A stretch of 9,625 nt of DNA. It comes from an uncultured Lachnospiraceae bacterium. GTDB lineage: Bacteria > Bacillota > Clostridia > Lachnospirales > Lachnospiraceae. Location: assembly GCA_958405355.1 (NCBI GenBank), contig CATYEA010000062.1:1-9625 (forward strand), read 5' to 3'. Below, piece after piece: positions 1-6,621 of the stretch. A program made the translations under genes and the position numbers. Numbering within the stretch: position 1 is the first letter of the stretch; every line of letters begins with the position of its first letter. The notes beneath the pieces are model-generated. The model saw only the letters and a list, made by a program, of their open reading frames with translations. It was not told where the DNA came from and did not search any database.

Positions 1-707
1 GGGTAGAAGCAGTAAAGGATATTTCTTTTCATGTAGGTGAAGGCGAAATTTTCGTTATGATTGGGGAGAGCGGCAGCGGAAAAACAACGCTGGCCCGGAT
101 GATTGGCGGCTTTTTGAAACCTTCTTCGGGAGAGATTACTTTTGCGGGGCATGATCTGGTAAAAGCCGGTGCCAGGGAGTGGTACGAACTGCGGCGCCAG
201 CTTCAGTTTGTGTTTCAGCATCCTCAGATGACCTTCCATCCCCGGCGGGATATTTATTTTGCCTGTGCCGAACCGATTCGGCTGTATCATCTGGACCGTC
301 ATATCAGCGAAAAAGAAATGGTCCGTCATATGCTGCACCGGGTTGGAATTCCGGAGGACCAGTGGCATAAATATCCCCATGAAATCAGCGGGGGCCAGGC
401 TCAGAGAATTGCCATTGCACGGGCATTATCTTTAAATCCGAAACTTCTTATTTGTGATGAACCAACGTCTATGCTGGATGTTTCGGTTCAGGCCCAGATT
501 CTGCGGCTGCTTCTTCGGGCAAATGAAAAATATCATGTGGCTATGCTCTTTATTTCCCATGACCTGGATGTGATTCGGGCGGTCTGTCAGCGGGTGGCCG
601 TCATGCATCAGGGCGAGATTGTCGAAATGGGGACGGTAGAGGAAGTTTTTGGAAATCCACAGCATGATTACACAAAAAAATTGCTTTCAGCCCGTATGAT
701 GATATAA
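1..707 (+). CDS. Oligopeptide/dipeptide/nickel-type ABC transporter ATP-binding protein, 5'-truncated
   Basis: This is the cytoplasmic ATPase subunit of a peptide- or metal-chelate-type ABC importer (OppF/DppF/NikE group). The reading frame is open from position 3, so the true start lies before the window; the ATG at 57 is internal, because residues resembling the first beta strands of an ABC domain (VEAVKDISFHVGEGEIFV) precede it. Visible motifs in order are Walker A GESGSGKTT, a Q-loop in FVFQHPQMTFHPR, the signature ISGGQAQRIAIARA (Ile replaces the usual Leu), Walker B LLICDEPTSMLD, and the H-loop FISHDLD. The tail GEIVEMGTVEEVFGNPQHDYTKKLLSA is typical of the Opp/Dpp group, but the protein stops there, without the longer oligopeptide C-terminal extension. 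Permease and binding-protein genes are not in the window, so the substrate cannot be named. No terminator lies directly behind the stop; the first one downstream is at 827-863. Confidence 0.93.
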   Translation, partial: VEAVKDISFHVGEGEIFVMIGESGSGKTTLARMIGGFLKPSSGEITFAGHDLVKAGAREWYELRRQLQFVFQHPQMTFHPRRDIYFACAEPIRLYHLDRHISEKEMVRHMLHRVGIPEDQWHKYPHEISGGQAQRIAIARALSLNPKLLICDEPTSMLDVSVQAQILRLLLRANEKYHVAMLFISHDLDVIRAVCQRVAVMHQGEIVEMGTVEEVFGNPQHDYTKKLLSARMMI

Positions 708-714
708 AGAAAAC

Positions 715-742
715 TTGTATATTTTTGAAAAAGTGGTAGAAT
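715..742 (+). promoter_or_regulatory. Predicted sigma-A-type promoter with extended -10
   Basis: The -35 element TTGTAT (715-720) is separated by 16 bases from the -10 element TAGAAT (737-742), which matches TATAAT at five of six positions. A TG dinucleotide at 734-735 with one base between it and the -10 gives an extended -10, which can compensate for the weak -35. Transcription would start near 749. It lies 8 bases after the ABC gene stop and reads into the structured leader and the 1459-residue gene. Motif match only; no start site has been measured. Confidence 0.6.
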
Positions 743-748
743 AGAGGT

Positions 749-863
749 AATGTTTAGCAAGGTCTTTTAACGATTTGCAATAAAGCAGATTGTCGGAAGA
801 CCTTTTGTGGTTAAAATACCGTATTGAAAGCCATGATGGGGATCCATCCGGGCTTTGTTTTTT
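749..863 (+). promoter_or_regulatory. Structured 5' leader, candidate attenuator or riboswitch of no recognised class
   Basis: The RNA from the predicted start can form a perfect 8-bp stem, AAGGTCTT (759-766) with AAGACCTT (797-804). Its 30-base interior holds a smaller hairpin, TTTGC (774-778) with GCAGA (785-789) around an AATAAA loop, and CGA (771-773) can pair with TCG (793-795). TTTTAAC (765-771) is also complementary to GTTAAAA (810-816), which would make an H-type pseudoknot if the outer stem is trimmed to 759-764/799-804. A terminator hairpin follows at 827-863. GGTCTTT (761-767) can pair with AAAGCC (827-832), one bulged T, which would exclude both the first stem and the terminator. 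I compared it by eye with common classes (T-box, SAM, purine, preQ1, fluoride, ZTP, THF, glycine, cyclic di-GMP) and saw none of their hallmarks. It could instead be a separate small RNA ending at the terminator. Confidence 0.5.
827..863 (+). terminator. Intrinsic terminator inside the leader of the large activase-fusion gene
   Basis: AAAGCC (827-832) pairs with GGCTTT (851-856), and inside it GATGG (835-839) pairs with CCATC (844-848) around a GGAT tetraloop, with a 2x2 internal loop. The stem is followed by G and six T residues (858-863). It sits after the predicted promoter and 38 bases before the ATG at 902. It may therefore act as a regulated stop for the downstream gene, as the terminator of the upstream ABC operon, or both. 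Confidence 0.75.
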
Positions 864-882
864 ATGATATGAATTATATAGT

Positions 883-887
883 AAGGA
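883..887 (+). promoter_or_regulatory. Weak, distant ribosome binding site for the 1459-residue gene
   Basis: AAGGA is the only purine-rich Shine-Dalgarno-like run before the ATG at 902, but it is 14 bases away, well beyond the usual 5-9. A nearer ATG at 889 is only one base from it and opens a seven-codon frame (MSTKDVK) that stops at 910-912, overlapping the start of the large gene. No other in-frame start exists upstream: an in-frame TGA lies at 890-892. The large gene thus appears to have a weak initiation region. Confidence 0.4.
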
Positions 888-901
888 AATGAGTACAAAA
901 G

Positions 902-3900
902 ATGTTAAATGAGAAAATACTAAAAGAACAGCTTCTTGTCGGAATAGATGTAGGTTCGACAACAACAAAAATCGTTGCGATCGATGCAAAAAGCAGGGAT
1001 ATTGTATTTTCCGACTATAGGCGGCATAATGCCGCCCAGGTTCAAAGCGTGTACTGCGCGGTGAATCAATTGATTGAACATTTTCCGGAAGCCCAGGTGC
1101 GGTTGGTATTGACCGGCTCCGGAGCAAAATTGATTGCAGAGAGTTTAGATGTGCCCTATATTCAGGAAGTTGTGGCGAATTCTGTTGCGCTCAAGGAGCG
1201 TTATGACGACATCCGCACAGCCATTGAACTTGGCGGTCAGGATGCCAAAATGATATTTTTCAGCAGGGATAAGGCGGATAATTCTTTAAATGTGGCTGAT
1301 ATGCGTATGAACGGCAGCTGTGCCGGAGGCACCGGCGCCTTTATCGATGAAGTGGCATCGATTTTGAAGGTGCCGATTGAAGAATTTAATGAACTGGCAG
1401 CCCAGGGAACCTGTGTTTACGATATTTCCGGGCGGTGCGGCGTGTATGCTAAAACAGATATTCAGCCTCTGTTAAATCAGGGAGTGTCCAAACAGGATCT
1501 GGCTCTGTCCGCATTTCATGCTATCGCCAAACAGACGATCGGCGGCCTGGCCCAGGGGCTGGACATTGAAAAACCGGTGGTTTTTGAGGGTGGCCCCCTC
1601 ACCTTTAATCCGACATTGATTCGGGTATTTATAGAGCGTTTAAATCTGTCACCGGAGGAAGCAATCATACCGGACCATCCGGAGATCATGATTGCCTATG
1701 GGGCAGCTCTGTCGCTGGATACAATGTTTGCGAACGATCATAGGGAAGTTTCTTTGCCGCGGATTTTAAAGCTTTTACAGGAAAATCGTATCGTGGAAGC
1801 GAGTCAGGCCATGAATCATGCTGAGCCGTTTTTTGCTTCATCGGAAGAAAAAGAAGCTTTTTTGAATCGGCATAAGCTTCCGGAAAACCATTTTGAAAAA
1901 CCGGAACAGGGACAAATGGTTCATGCCTATCTGGGCATTGACTCGGGTAGTACGACGACAAAGTTTGTTTTGATGGATGAGGATGAAAATATTCTGGATT
2001 CCTTCTATGCGCCGAATGAGGGCAATCCTCTTGATGTGGCAAAGAAAGCATTGATTTCTCTCAGGGACAGCTATCGAGAAGCTGGAGTGGAGCTGGATAT
2101 CATCGCTGTGGGAACAACAGGTTATGGCGAATTACTTTTTGCCGAGGCCTTTGGCGCCGAGTGCCATGTGGTGGAGACGGTCGCCCATGCCCGGGCAGCC
2201 GAAAAGTATGTGGATGATGCCACCTTCATTCTGGATATCGGTGGGCAGGATATGAAGGCTATTTGGCTGGACAGCGGCATTATTACGAATATTGTGGTTA
2301 ATGAAGCCTGCTCTTCGGGCTGCGGTTCTTTCCTTGAAAATTTCGCAGCTTCATTACATATTCCGGTGGAGGAAATTGCCGAGACAGCCTTTTCTTCACA
2401 AAATCCGGCAGCCCTCGGAAGCCGGTGTACAGTATTTATGAACAGCAGCATTGTGACAGAACAGCGCAATGGAAAGTTATCGGCGGATATTATGGCCGGA
2501 CTTTGCCGTTCAATCATAGAAAATGTATTTACCAAGGTTATCCGTATTTCCAATTTGGATTCTCTTGGCGATAAAATCGTGGTCCAGGGCGGTACCTTCC
2601 AGAATGATGCGGTATTGAGGGCCATGGAACAATATACCGGAAAAGAAGTGATTCGGGCGCCTTATCCGGGAATTATGGGCGCTATCGGCGTGGCTTTGAT
2701 TACCAAGGAACGTGTTGGCGCCGGAGCGAAAGAGAAAACCTTTATCGGGCTGAATGCCATGGATGATTTTTCATATTCTCAGGAATCGAATTTTCCGTGT
2801 CCGTTTTGTACCAATCATTGTAAGCGTACAATCGTCACTTTCTCGAATGGAAAGTCCTGGGTAACGAATAACCGATGCGAGCGGGGCGAAATTCTCGGAG
2901 ACCCTCGTGAGGCGGATGTTCGTGAGAAACTTCGGGAAAAAGAACAGGCGGCACACCAGATTCCGAATCTGTTCCGCACCCGTGAGGAGCTTTTGTTTAA
3001 AGATTATCCGGCGCCGGAAGTTTTGCCGGAACAGTCGGTGACTATAGGTATTCCGAGGGTATTGTCCTTCTGGGAGACCATGCCTTTCTGGACAACTTTT
3101 TGGAAGGCTCTGGGATTTAAGATTCAGATATCCGATAACAGTACACGGCGGATGTATGAAAATGGTTTGTCCGCGGTAACTTCGGATACGGTATGTTTCC
3201 CGGCTAAGCTGGTTCATGGGCATATCCGGAATCTGGTGGAGAAGAAGGTTGACCGGATTTTCATGCCGTCCATTACGACGGTGACTTCAGAAAATACGGA
3301 AAAGACCAGCGAGTCCATGTGTGCGGTAGTCAAGGGCTATCCATTTGTTATCCGAAACTCGGATAATCCGGAAAAACGCTGGGGTGTGCCATTTGACACG
3401 CCATTGTTCCACTGGTACGGAAAGGTTGACCGGGACAGACAGTTGGTTGAGTATATGAAGGAGACCTTCCATATTTCACCGAATTATACAAAAGAGGCCA
3501 TTAAAGCGGCAGATGAAGCTGAAGGGACTTTCCATCGGGAATTGACGGAGGCTGCCCAGTCCATTTTGGAAGAAGTCGAACGCAATGGTACATATGCGGT
3601 CGTTCTTGCCTCCCGGCCATACCAGAATGATGCCCTGGTTAATCATGATTTGCCAGCCATGTTCACTCGTTTGGGAATTCCTGTACTGACAGCGGATTCA
3701 TTGCCTGGGCTGGAAAAAGTGGATTTGAGTAAGAGCCGTCTGGATGTGGTCAATAATTATCATGCCCGGATGCTTGGTTCAGCCATTATGGCGGCCCAGA
3801 GTCCGCATTTGGAATATGTCCAGATTGTCAGCTTTGGCTGCGGCCATGATGCTTATTTGTCCGATGAAATTATCCGAATGATGAAAGAAATTTCGGGGAA

Positions 3901-5281
3901 AATACCGCTTGTATTAAAGTTAGATGAAAGTGACATTCAGGGTCCTCTGCGTATCCGTGTTCGCTCTTTTGTGGAAACGGTAGCTATGCGGCGCAGTCAG
4001 AATGAGGAACTGATTGTTGAAGAGCTGACGGACCCTTATCCGGTGAAATTAACAAAAGAAAATATAAAAGAAAAGGTGGTTCTTGTACCGAATACATCCC
4101 ACGCTTTTTGTCGGATTATGTCGGCGGCTCTGGCTACCCAGCATGTAAAGGCCGTTCCGCTGGACATTGGCCGGGACGAGGCGATCCGGCTGGGCAAACA
4201 GTATGTTCATAATGATATTTGTTTCCCGGCTCAGATTGTGATCGGGGAAGCGTTGGCCGCTCTTCGAAGCGGAGAATATGACGATAAAGAAGCGGCAATC
4301 GGCATGGGTAAATATATCGGTGACTGCCGTCTGACCCATTACGGCGCCCTGCTTAGAAAAGCCCTGGATGATGCGGGATACGCCCATGTGCCGATTTTGA
4401 CCAACGATGATGAAGATTATCACGATTTACATCCGGGATTCCGTATGAACCTGCTTTCATCGCTGCGCACTGCCATTGCTTTGCCGATGATTGATGCCTT
4501 GGAAGAACTGCTTCGGAAAATCCGGCCTTATGAACTGGAGCCGGGCAGCGCCAATGAGGCCTTTGAAAAAGGCATGGATGCTCTGGTCGATGGTTTGCAA
4601 AATCATGGCATCCGCGGTGCAAAACGGGGATTTTCGAAAGCTATTGAGATCATGAAAGAAGTGGGTTACGATCGTACCCACCGGAGACCAGAGGTGCTGA
4701 TCGTAGGTGAATATCTTTTGAATTTCCATCCGGGAGCGAACCATGATATCGAAGATTATCTGGAGCGCAACGGTTTCGAGATTATAGAAGCCCGGATGAC
4801 CGACGTTATCCGAAAGATTTACTTTGTTTTGGATTCTCAGATTCGGGAGTATCATTTAAAGCGGCCTCTCGGTAAGAAGCTATGGTTCCATACGGCCAAT
4901 GAATTTTTTGAACTGGCCCACAATATGACTGACTCCATTGCAAAACGGCATCCGTTGTATACACCAGCCTGCCGTCTGCCGGACTTGGTCAAAGACAGTG
5001 ACCCGATCATGCATCATACCTTTGATGCCGGGGAAGGCGTATTGATTCCGGGAGAAATCCTGCATCATGCCAAACATGGTTGCCGGAACTTTGTCATTTT
5101 ACAGCCTTTCGGCTGCCTGCCAAATCATGTGTTTGGCCGCGGTGTGGCAAAACGGCTGAAAGAAATTTATCCGGACGCTCAGATTCTGCCGTTGGATTAT
5201 GATCCGGATGTCAGCTTTGCCAACCTGGAAAACCGCTTGCAGATGCTGATTATGAATGCAAGAACAGCAGAAGCCGACTAG
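902..5281 (+). CDS. Giant acyl-CoA dehydratase activase / dehydratase-like fusion protein (1459 aa)
   Basis: This cytoplasmic iron-sulfur ATPase belongs to the 2-hydroxyglutaryl-CoA dehydratase activator group (HgdC, BadF/BadG/BcrA/BcrD ATPases) fused to DUF2229/HgdB-like modules. Activase module 1 (about 12-280) has the phosphate loop GIDVGSTTTK (14-23), GGQD (111-114), and Cys140 and Cys179 at the cluster-ligand positions of HgdC. Activase module 2 (about 343-605) repeats this: GIDSGSTTTK (345-354), GGQD (447-450), Cys470 and Cys509, plus an extra Cys474. A linker (633-659) carries CPFCTNHC and NNRCERG. Two dehydratase-like modules follow (about 713-1040 and 1058-1440); each has a CFPA motif (Cys765, Cys1107), a middle Cys (807, 1142) and an FGC motif (Cys980, Cys1405). 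Relatives use ATP to drive a ferredoxin electron to a partner reducing or dehydrating a substrate; the substrate of these giant forms is unknown to me. ATG 902 is the first in-frame start; it stands alone between a leader and a strong terminator. Confidence 0.92.
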   Translation: MLNEKILKEQLLVGIDVGSTTTKIVAIDAKSRDIVFSDYRRHNAAQVQSVYCAVNQLIEHFPEAQVRLVLTGSGAKLIAESLDVPYIQEVVANSVALKERYDDIRTAIELGGQDAKMIFFSRDKADNSLNVADMRMNGSCAGGTGAFIDEVASILKVPIEEFNELAAQGTCVYDISGRCGVYAKTDIQPLLNQGVSKQDLALSAFHAIAKQTIGGLAQGLDIEKPVVFEGGPLTFNPTLIRVFIERLNLSPEEAIIPDHPEIMIAYGAALSLDTMFANDHREVSLPRILKLLQENRIVEASQAMNHAEPFFASSEEKEAFLNRHKLPENHFEKPEQGQMVHAYLGIDSGSTTTKFVLMDEDENILDSFYAPNEGNPLDVAKKALISLRDSYREAGVELDIIAVGTTGYGELLFAEAFGAECHVVETVAHARAAEKYVDDATFILDIGGQDMKAIWLDSGIITNIVVNEACSSGCGSFLENFAASLHIPVEEIAETAFSSQNPAALGSRCTVFMNSSIVTEQRNGKLSADIMAGLCRSIIENVFTKVIRISNLDSLGDKIVVQGGTFQNDAVLRAMEQYTGKEVIRAPYPGIMGAIGVALITKERVGAGAKEKTFIGLNAMDDFSYSQESNFPCPFCTNHCKRTIVTFSNGKSWVTNNRCERGEILGDPREADVREKLREKEQAAHQIPNLFRTREELLFKDYPAPEVLPEQSVTIGIPRVLSFWETMPFWTTFWKALGFKIQISDNSTRRMYENGLSAVTSDTVCFPAKLVHGHIRNLVEKKVDRIFMPSITTVTSENTEKTSESMCAVVKGYPFVIRNSDNPEKRWGVPFDTPLFHWYGKVDRDRQLVEYMKETFHISPNYTKEAIKAADEAEGTFHRELTEAAQSILEEVERNGTYAVVLASRPYQNDALVNHDLPAMFTRLGIPVLTADSLPGLEKVDLSKSRLDVVNNYHARMLGSAIMAAQSPHLEYVQIVSFGCGHDAYLSDEIIRMMKEISGKIPLVLKLDESDIQGPLRIRVRSFVETVAMRRSQNEELIVEELTDPYPVKLTKENIKEKVVLVPNTSHAFCRIMSAALATQHVKAVPLDIGRDEAIRLGKQYVHNDICFPAQIVIGEALAALRSGEYDDKEAAIGMGKYIGDCRLTHYGALLRKALDDAGYAHVPILTNDDEDYHDLHPGFRMNLLSSLRTAIALPMIDALEELLRKIRPYELEPGSANEAFEKGMDALVDGLQNHGIRGAKRGFSKAIEIMKEVGYDRTHRRPEVLIVGEYLLNFHPGANHDIEDYLERNGFEIIEARMTDVIRKIYFVLDSQIREYHLKRPLGKKLWFHTANEFFELAHNMTDSIAKRHPLYTPACRLPDLVKDSDPIMHHTFDAGEGVLIPGEILHHAKHGCRNFVILQPFGCLPNHVFGRGVAKRLKEIYPDAQILPLDYDPDVSFANLENRLQMLIMNARTAEAD

Positions 5282-5324
5282 GATTCGTCCTTTCGATGTA
5301 AACAAGTATTCAATTGACTATATT

Positions 5325-5369
5325 AAAAGCGCACGACGATTTTTTGTAAATCGCCGTGTGCTTTTTTTT
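5325..5369 (+). terminator. Strong intrinsic terminator after the large fusion gene
   Basis: A nearly complete 18-bp stem pairs 5325-5342 with 5348-5365, with one A/C mismatch (5336/5354), one G-T pair (5331/5359), and a five-base loop TTTGT. The 3' arm runs into eight T residues (5362-5369). It begins 44 bases after the stop of the 1459-residue gene and separates that gene from the oxidoreductase operon. The minus-strand reading ends in only four T residues, so it is mainly a plus-strand terminator. Confidence 0.9.
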
Positions 5370-5398
5370 GCAAAGGCACAAAGCGTATTTTATGTGGC

Positions 5399-5425
5399 TG
5401 TGTATATTTGGAAAAAATATGCACA
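5399..5425 (+). promoter_or_regulatory. 27-bp imperfect palindrome upstream of the oxidoreductase operon, candidate operator
   Basis: TGTGTATATTT (5399-5409) and AAATATGCACA (5415-5425) are inverted repeats of 11 positions with one mismatch (T5403 opposite G5421, a wobble if read as RNA), separated by GGAAA. It lies 37 bases before the ATG at 5462 and just after the preceding terminator, where a promoter and operator would be expected. A very weak promoter reading overlaps it (GTGTAT at 5400, CATACT at 5424, 18-base spacer). No binding-site family is recognised with confidence; as RNA it would be an 11-bp hairpin in the 5' untranslated region. Confidence 0.45.
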
Positions 5426-5461
5426 TACTAGCCTTAAACAAAGGGAAGGCAGGAAAAGGAT

Positions 5462-6619
5462 ATGAAGGACAGGGCTTATTTTGAAATCCGCCTGGAAAGT
5501 CTGGGCGGCCTGGGAGCCAACCTGTGTGGGAAAATGCTCGGTGAACTGGGTGTAAAATATCTTGGCCTCAATGGAGCGGCATTTTCCAGTTATGGTTCTG
5601 AAAAACGGGGTTCGCCCGTCAGTTCATTTATACGCTGGTGTGACGGCGATAAGGAAATATTGATTAACAGTCCAGTGCGTGAGCCGGACATTCTCGGTAT
5701 TTTTCAGGAAAATATTTTGATGAAATATCCGTGGCCGGATATTTTGGAGATGCCTCGGAAAATAGTTATCAATACCCGGAAAAATGCGGAAGCTCTGGCA
5801 GAAAGTTACCCATGGCTTTCAGGTTATATTTATTATCTGGACGGCATTTCTATTGCCATGCAGACGAAAAGCCGTATGAATATGATCATGCTCGGTGCCA
5901 TGATGAAAGCGCTGGAGGATGAAGAAATTGTGAATGGTCAAAATCCGGAAAGCCGGGATTTTCTGGCCTGCGGAAGAAAATTGATTGAAGAGACCGTCGG
6001 TAAAAAGTATCCGGACCTTCTGGAAATAAATCTGAATGGATTTATGGCCGGACATGCTATGGTTCAGCAGTTTCGCCGGTCGGCAGATGATCCGTCATCC
6101 GTCGTTGGCCATGGAAAAACGGAATCGGTGTCCTCAGAAATATCCGGAAAGGTGATGCCGGAAGCCCGGCAGGAGAAATTGATTTGGGGTTATGAAAATG
6201 CACCGATTGGCGGAGCGAATCTCTTGGCAGGAAGCATGGCATCCAATGATCTTTCGCCGTCCCGAAGCGGCTATATGCCATTGTTCGATGAATCGAAATG
6301 TATCCATTGCGGGCTTTGTGACTCGACTTGTCCCGATATGGTATTTCAGTTCAAACGGGGAACCTATAAGGGAAAGGAACAGATGATGAACCGTGGCCTG
6401 GACTATCATTATTGTAAGGGATGTTTACGGTGCGTTGCCGTCTGTCCGGTAAATGCGTTGGTGGCCGGGGTAGAGGCAGAACATCCAAATCCTCAGTGGT
6501 TCGTCACGGATAAGGACTTGGTGGCCTCCAGTATCCATTGGACACAGAAGGCGTCGGACGGTTGGATTACCGGGGAAAGTTATATGAGTGAACGCCGGAA
6601 TGACGGAGGTGTTAGATGA
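5462..6619 (+). CDS. 2-oxoacid:ferredoxin oxidoreductase, fused gamma-delta subunit
   Basis: This subunit joins two parts of a pyruvate:ferredoxin-oxidoreductase-type enzyme, which oxidises a 2-oxoacid with CoA to acyl-CoA and CO2 and reduces ferredoxin. Residues 1 to about 205 are the gamma domain, shown by LGGLGANLCGKML near the N terminus and SYGSEKRGSPVSSFIR (43-58), which resembles the FGPERRGAPV segment of gamma subunits. Residues about 240-345 are a delta-type ferredoxin domain with two [4Fe-4S] motifs: Cys280, 283, 286, 290-Pro and Cys318, 321, 324, 328-Pro. About 35 variable residues join them. The ATG at 5462 is preceded by AGGA (5451-5454) with seven bases of spacing. The stop overlaps the alpha-beta gene by four bases (ATGA), implying translational coupling and equal production. 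In most organisms gamma and delta are separate genes or part of one long chain. The oxoacid cannot be fixed from this subunit. Confidence 0.93.
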   Translation: MKDRAYFEIRLESLGGLGANLCGKMLGELGVKYLGLNGAAFSSYGSEKRGSPVSSFIRWCDGDKEILINSPVREPDILGIFQENILMKYPWPDILEMPRKIVINTRKNAEALAESYPWLSGYIYYLDGISIAMQTKSRMNMIMLGAMMKALEDEEIVNGQNPESRDFLACGRKLIEETVGKKYPDLLEINLNGFMAGHAMVQQFRRSADDPSSVVGHGKTESVSSEISGKVMPEARQEKLIWGYENAPIGGANLLAGSMASNDLSPSRSGYMPLFDESKCIHCGLCDSTCPDMVFQFKRGTYKGKEQMMNRGLDYHYCKGCLRCVAVCPVNALVAGVEAEHPNPQWFVTDKDLVASSIHWTQKASDGWITGESYMSERRNDGGVR

Positions 6620-6621
6620 TG
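6605..6621 (+). promoter_or_regulatory. Ribosome binding site and double start of the alpha-beta gene
   Basis: GGAGGT (6605-6610) lies inside the end of the gamma-delta gene. Two adjacent in-frame ATG codons follow, at 6616 (spacing 5) and 6619 (spacing 8). The first overlaps the TGA of the upstream gene as ATGA. Both give the same protein apart from one Met; the spacing slightly favours 6619, while the overlap convention favours 6616. Confidence 0.65.

Noticed and set aside
687..1127. Minus-strand frame of 146 codons across the leader
   Set aside because: It overlaps the promoter, the terminator and the conserved start of the activase module; its protein has no recognisable pattern, so it is a shadow.
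902..5281. A classic 2-hydroxyglutaryl-CoA dehydratase as the function of the large protein
   Set aside because: The classic system is separate small subunits next to CoA-transferase genes. None is present, and the four-module single chain is a different branch, so a specific substrate would be a guess.
5368..5396. TTGCAA with TATGTG as a promoter for the oxidoreductase operon
   Set aside because: The -10 matches only three of six positions and the -35 overlaps the T-tract of the terminator. A promoter must exist nearby, but this match is too weak to call.
5256..5465. Open frame of 69 codons between the large fusion gene and the oxidoreductase operon
   Set aside because: It starts inside the preceding gene, runs through the strong terminator stem and its T-tract, and has no ribosome binding site or recognisable protein pattern.
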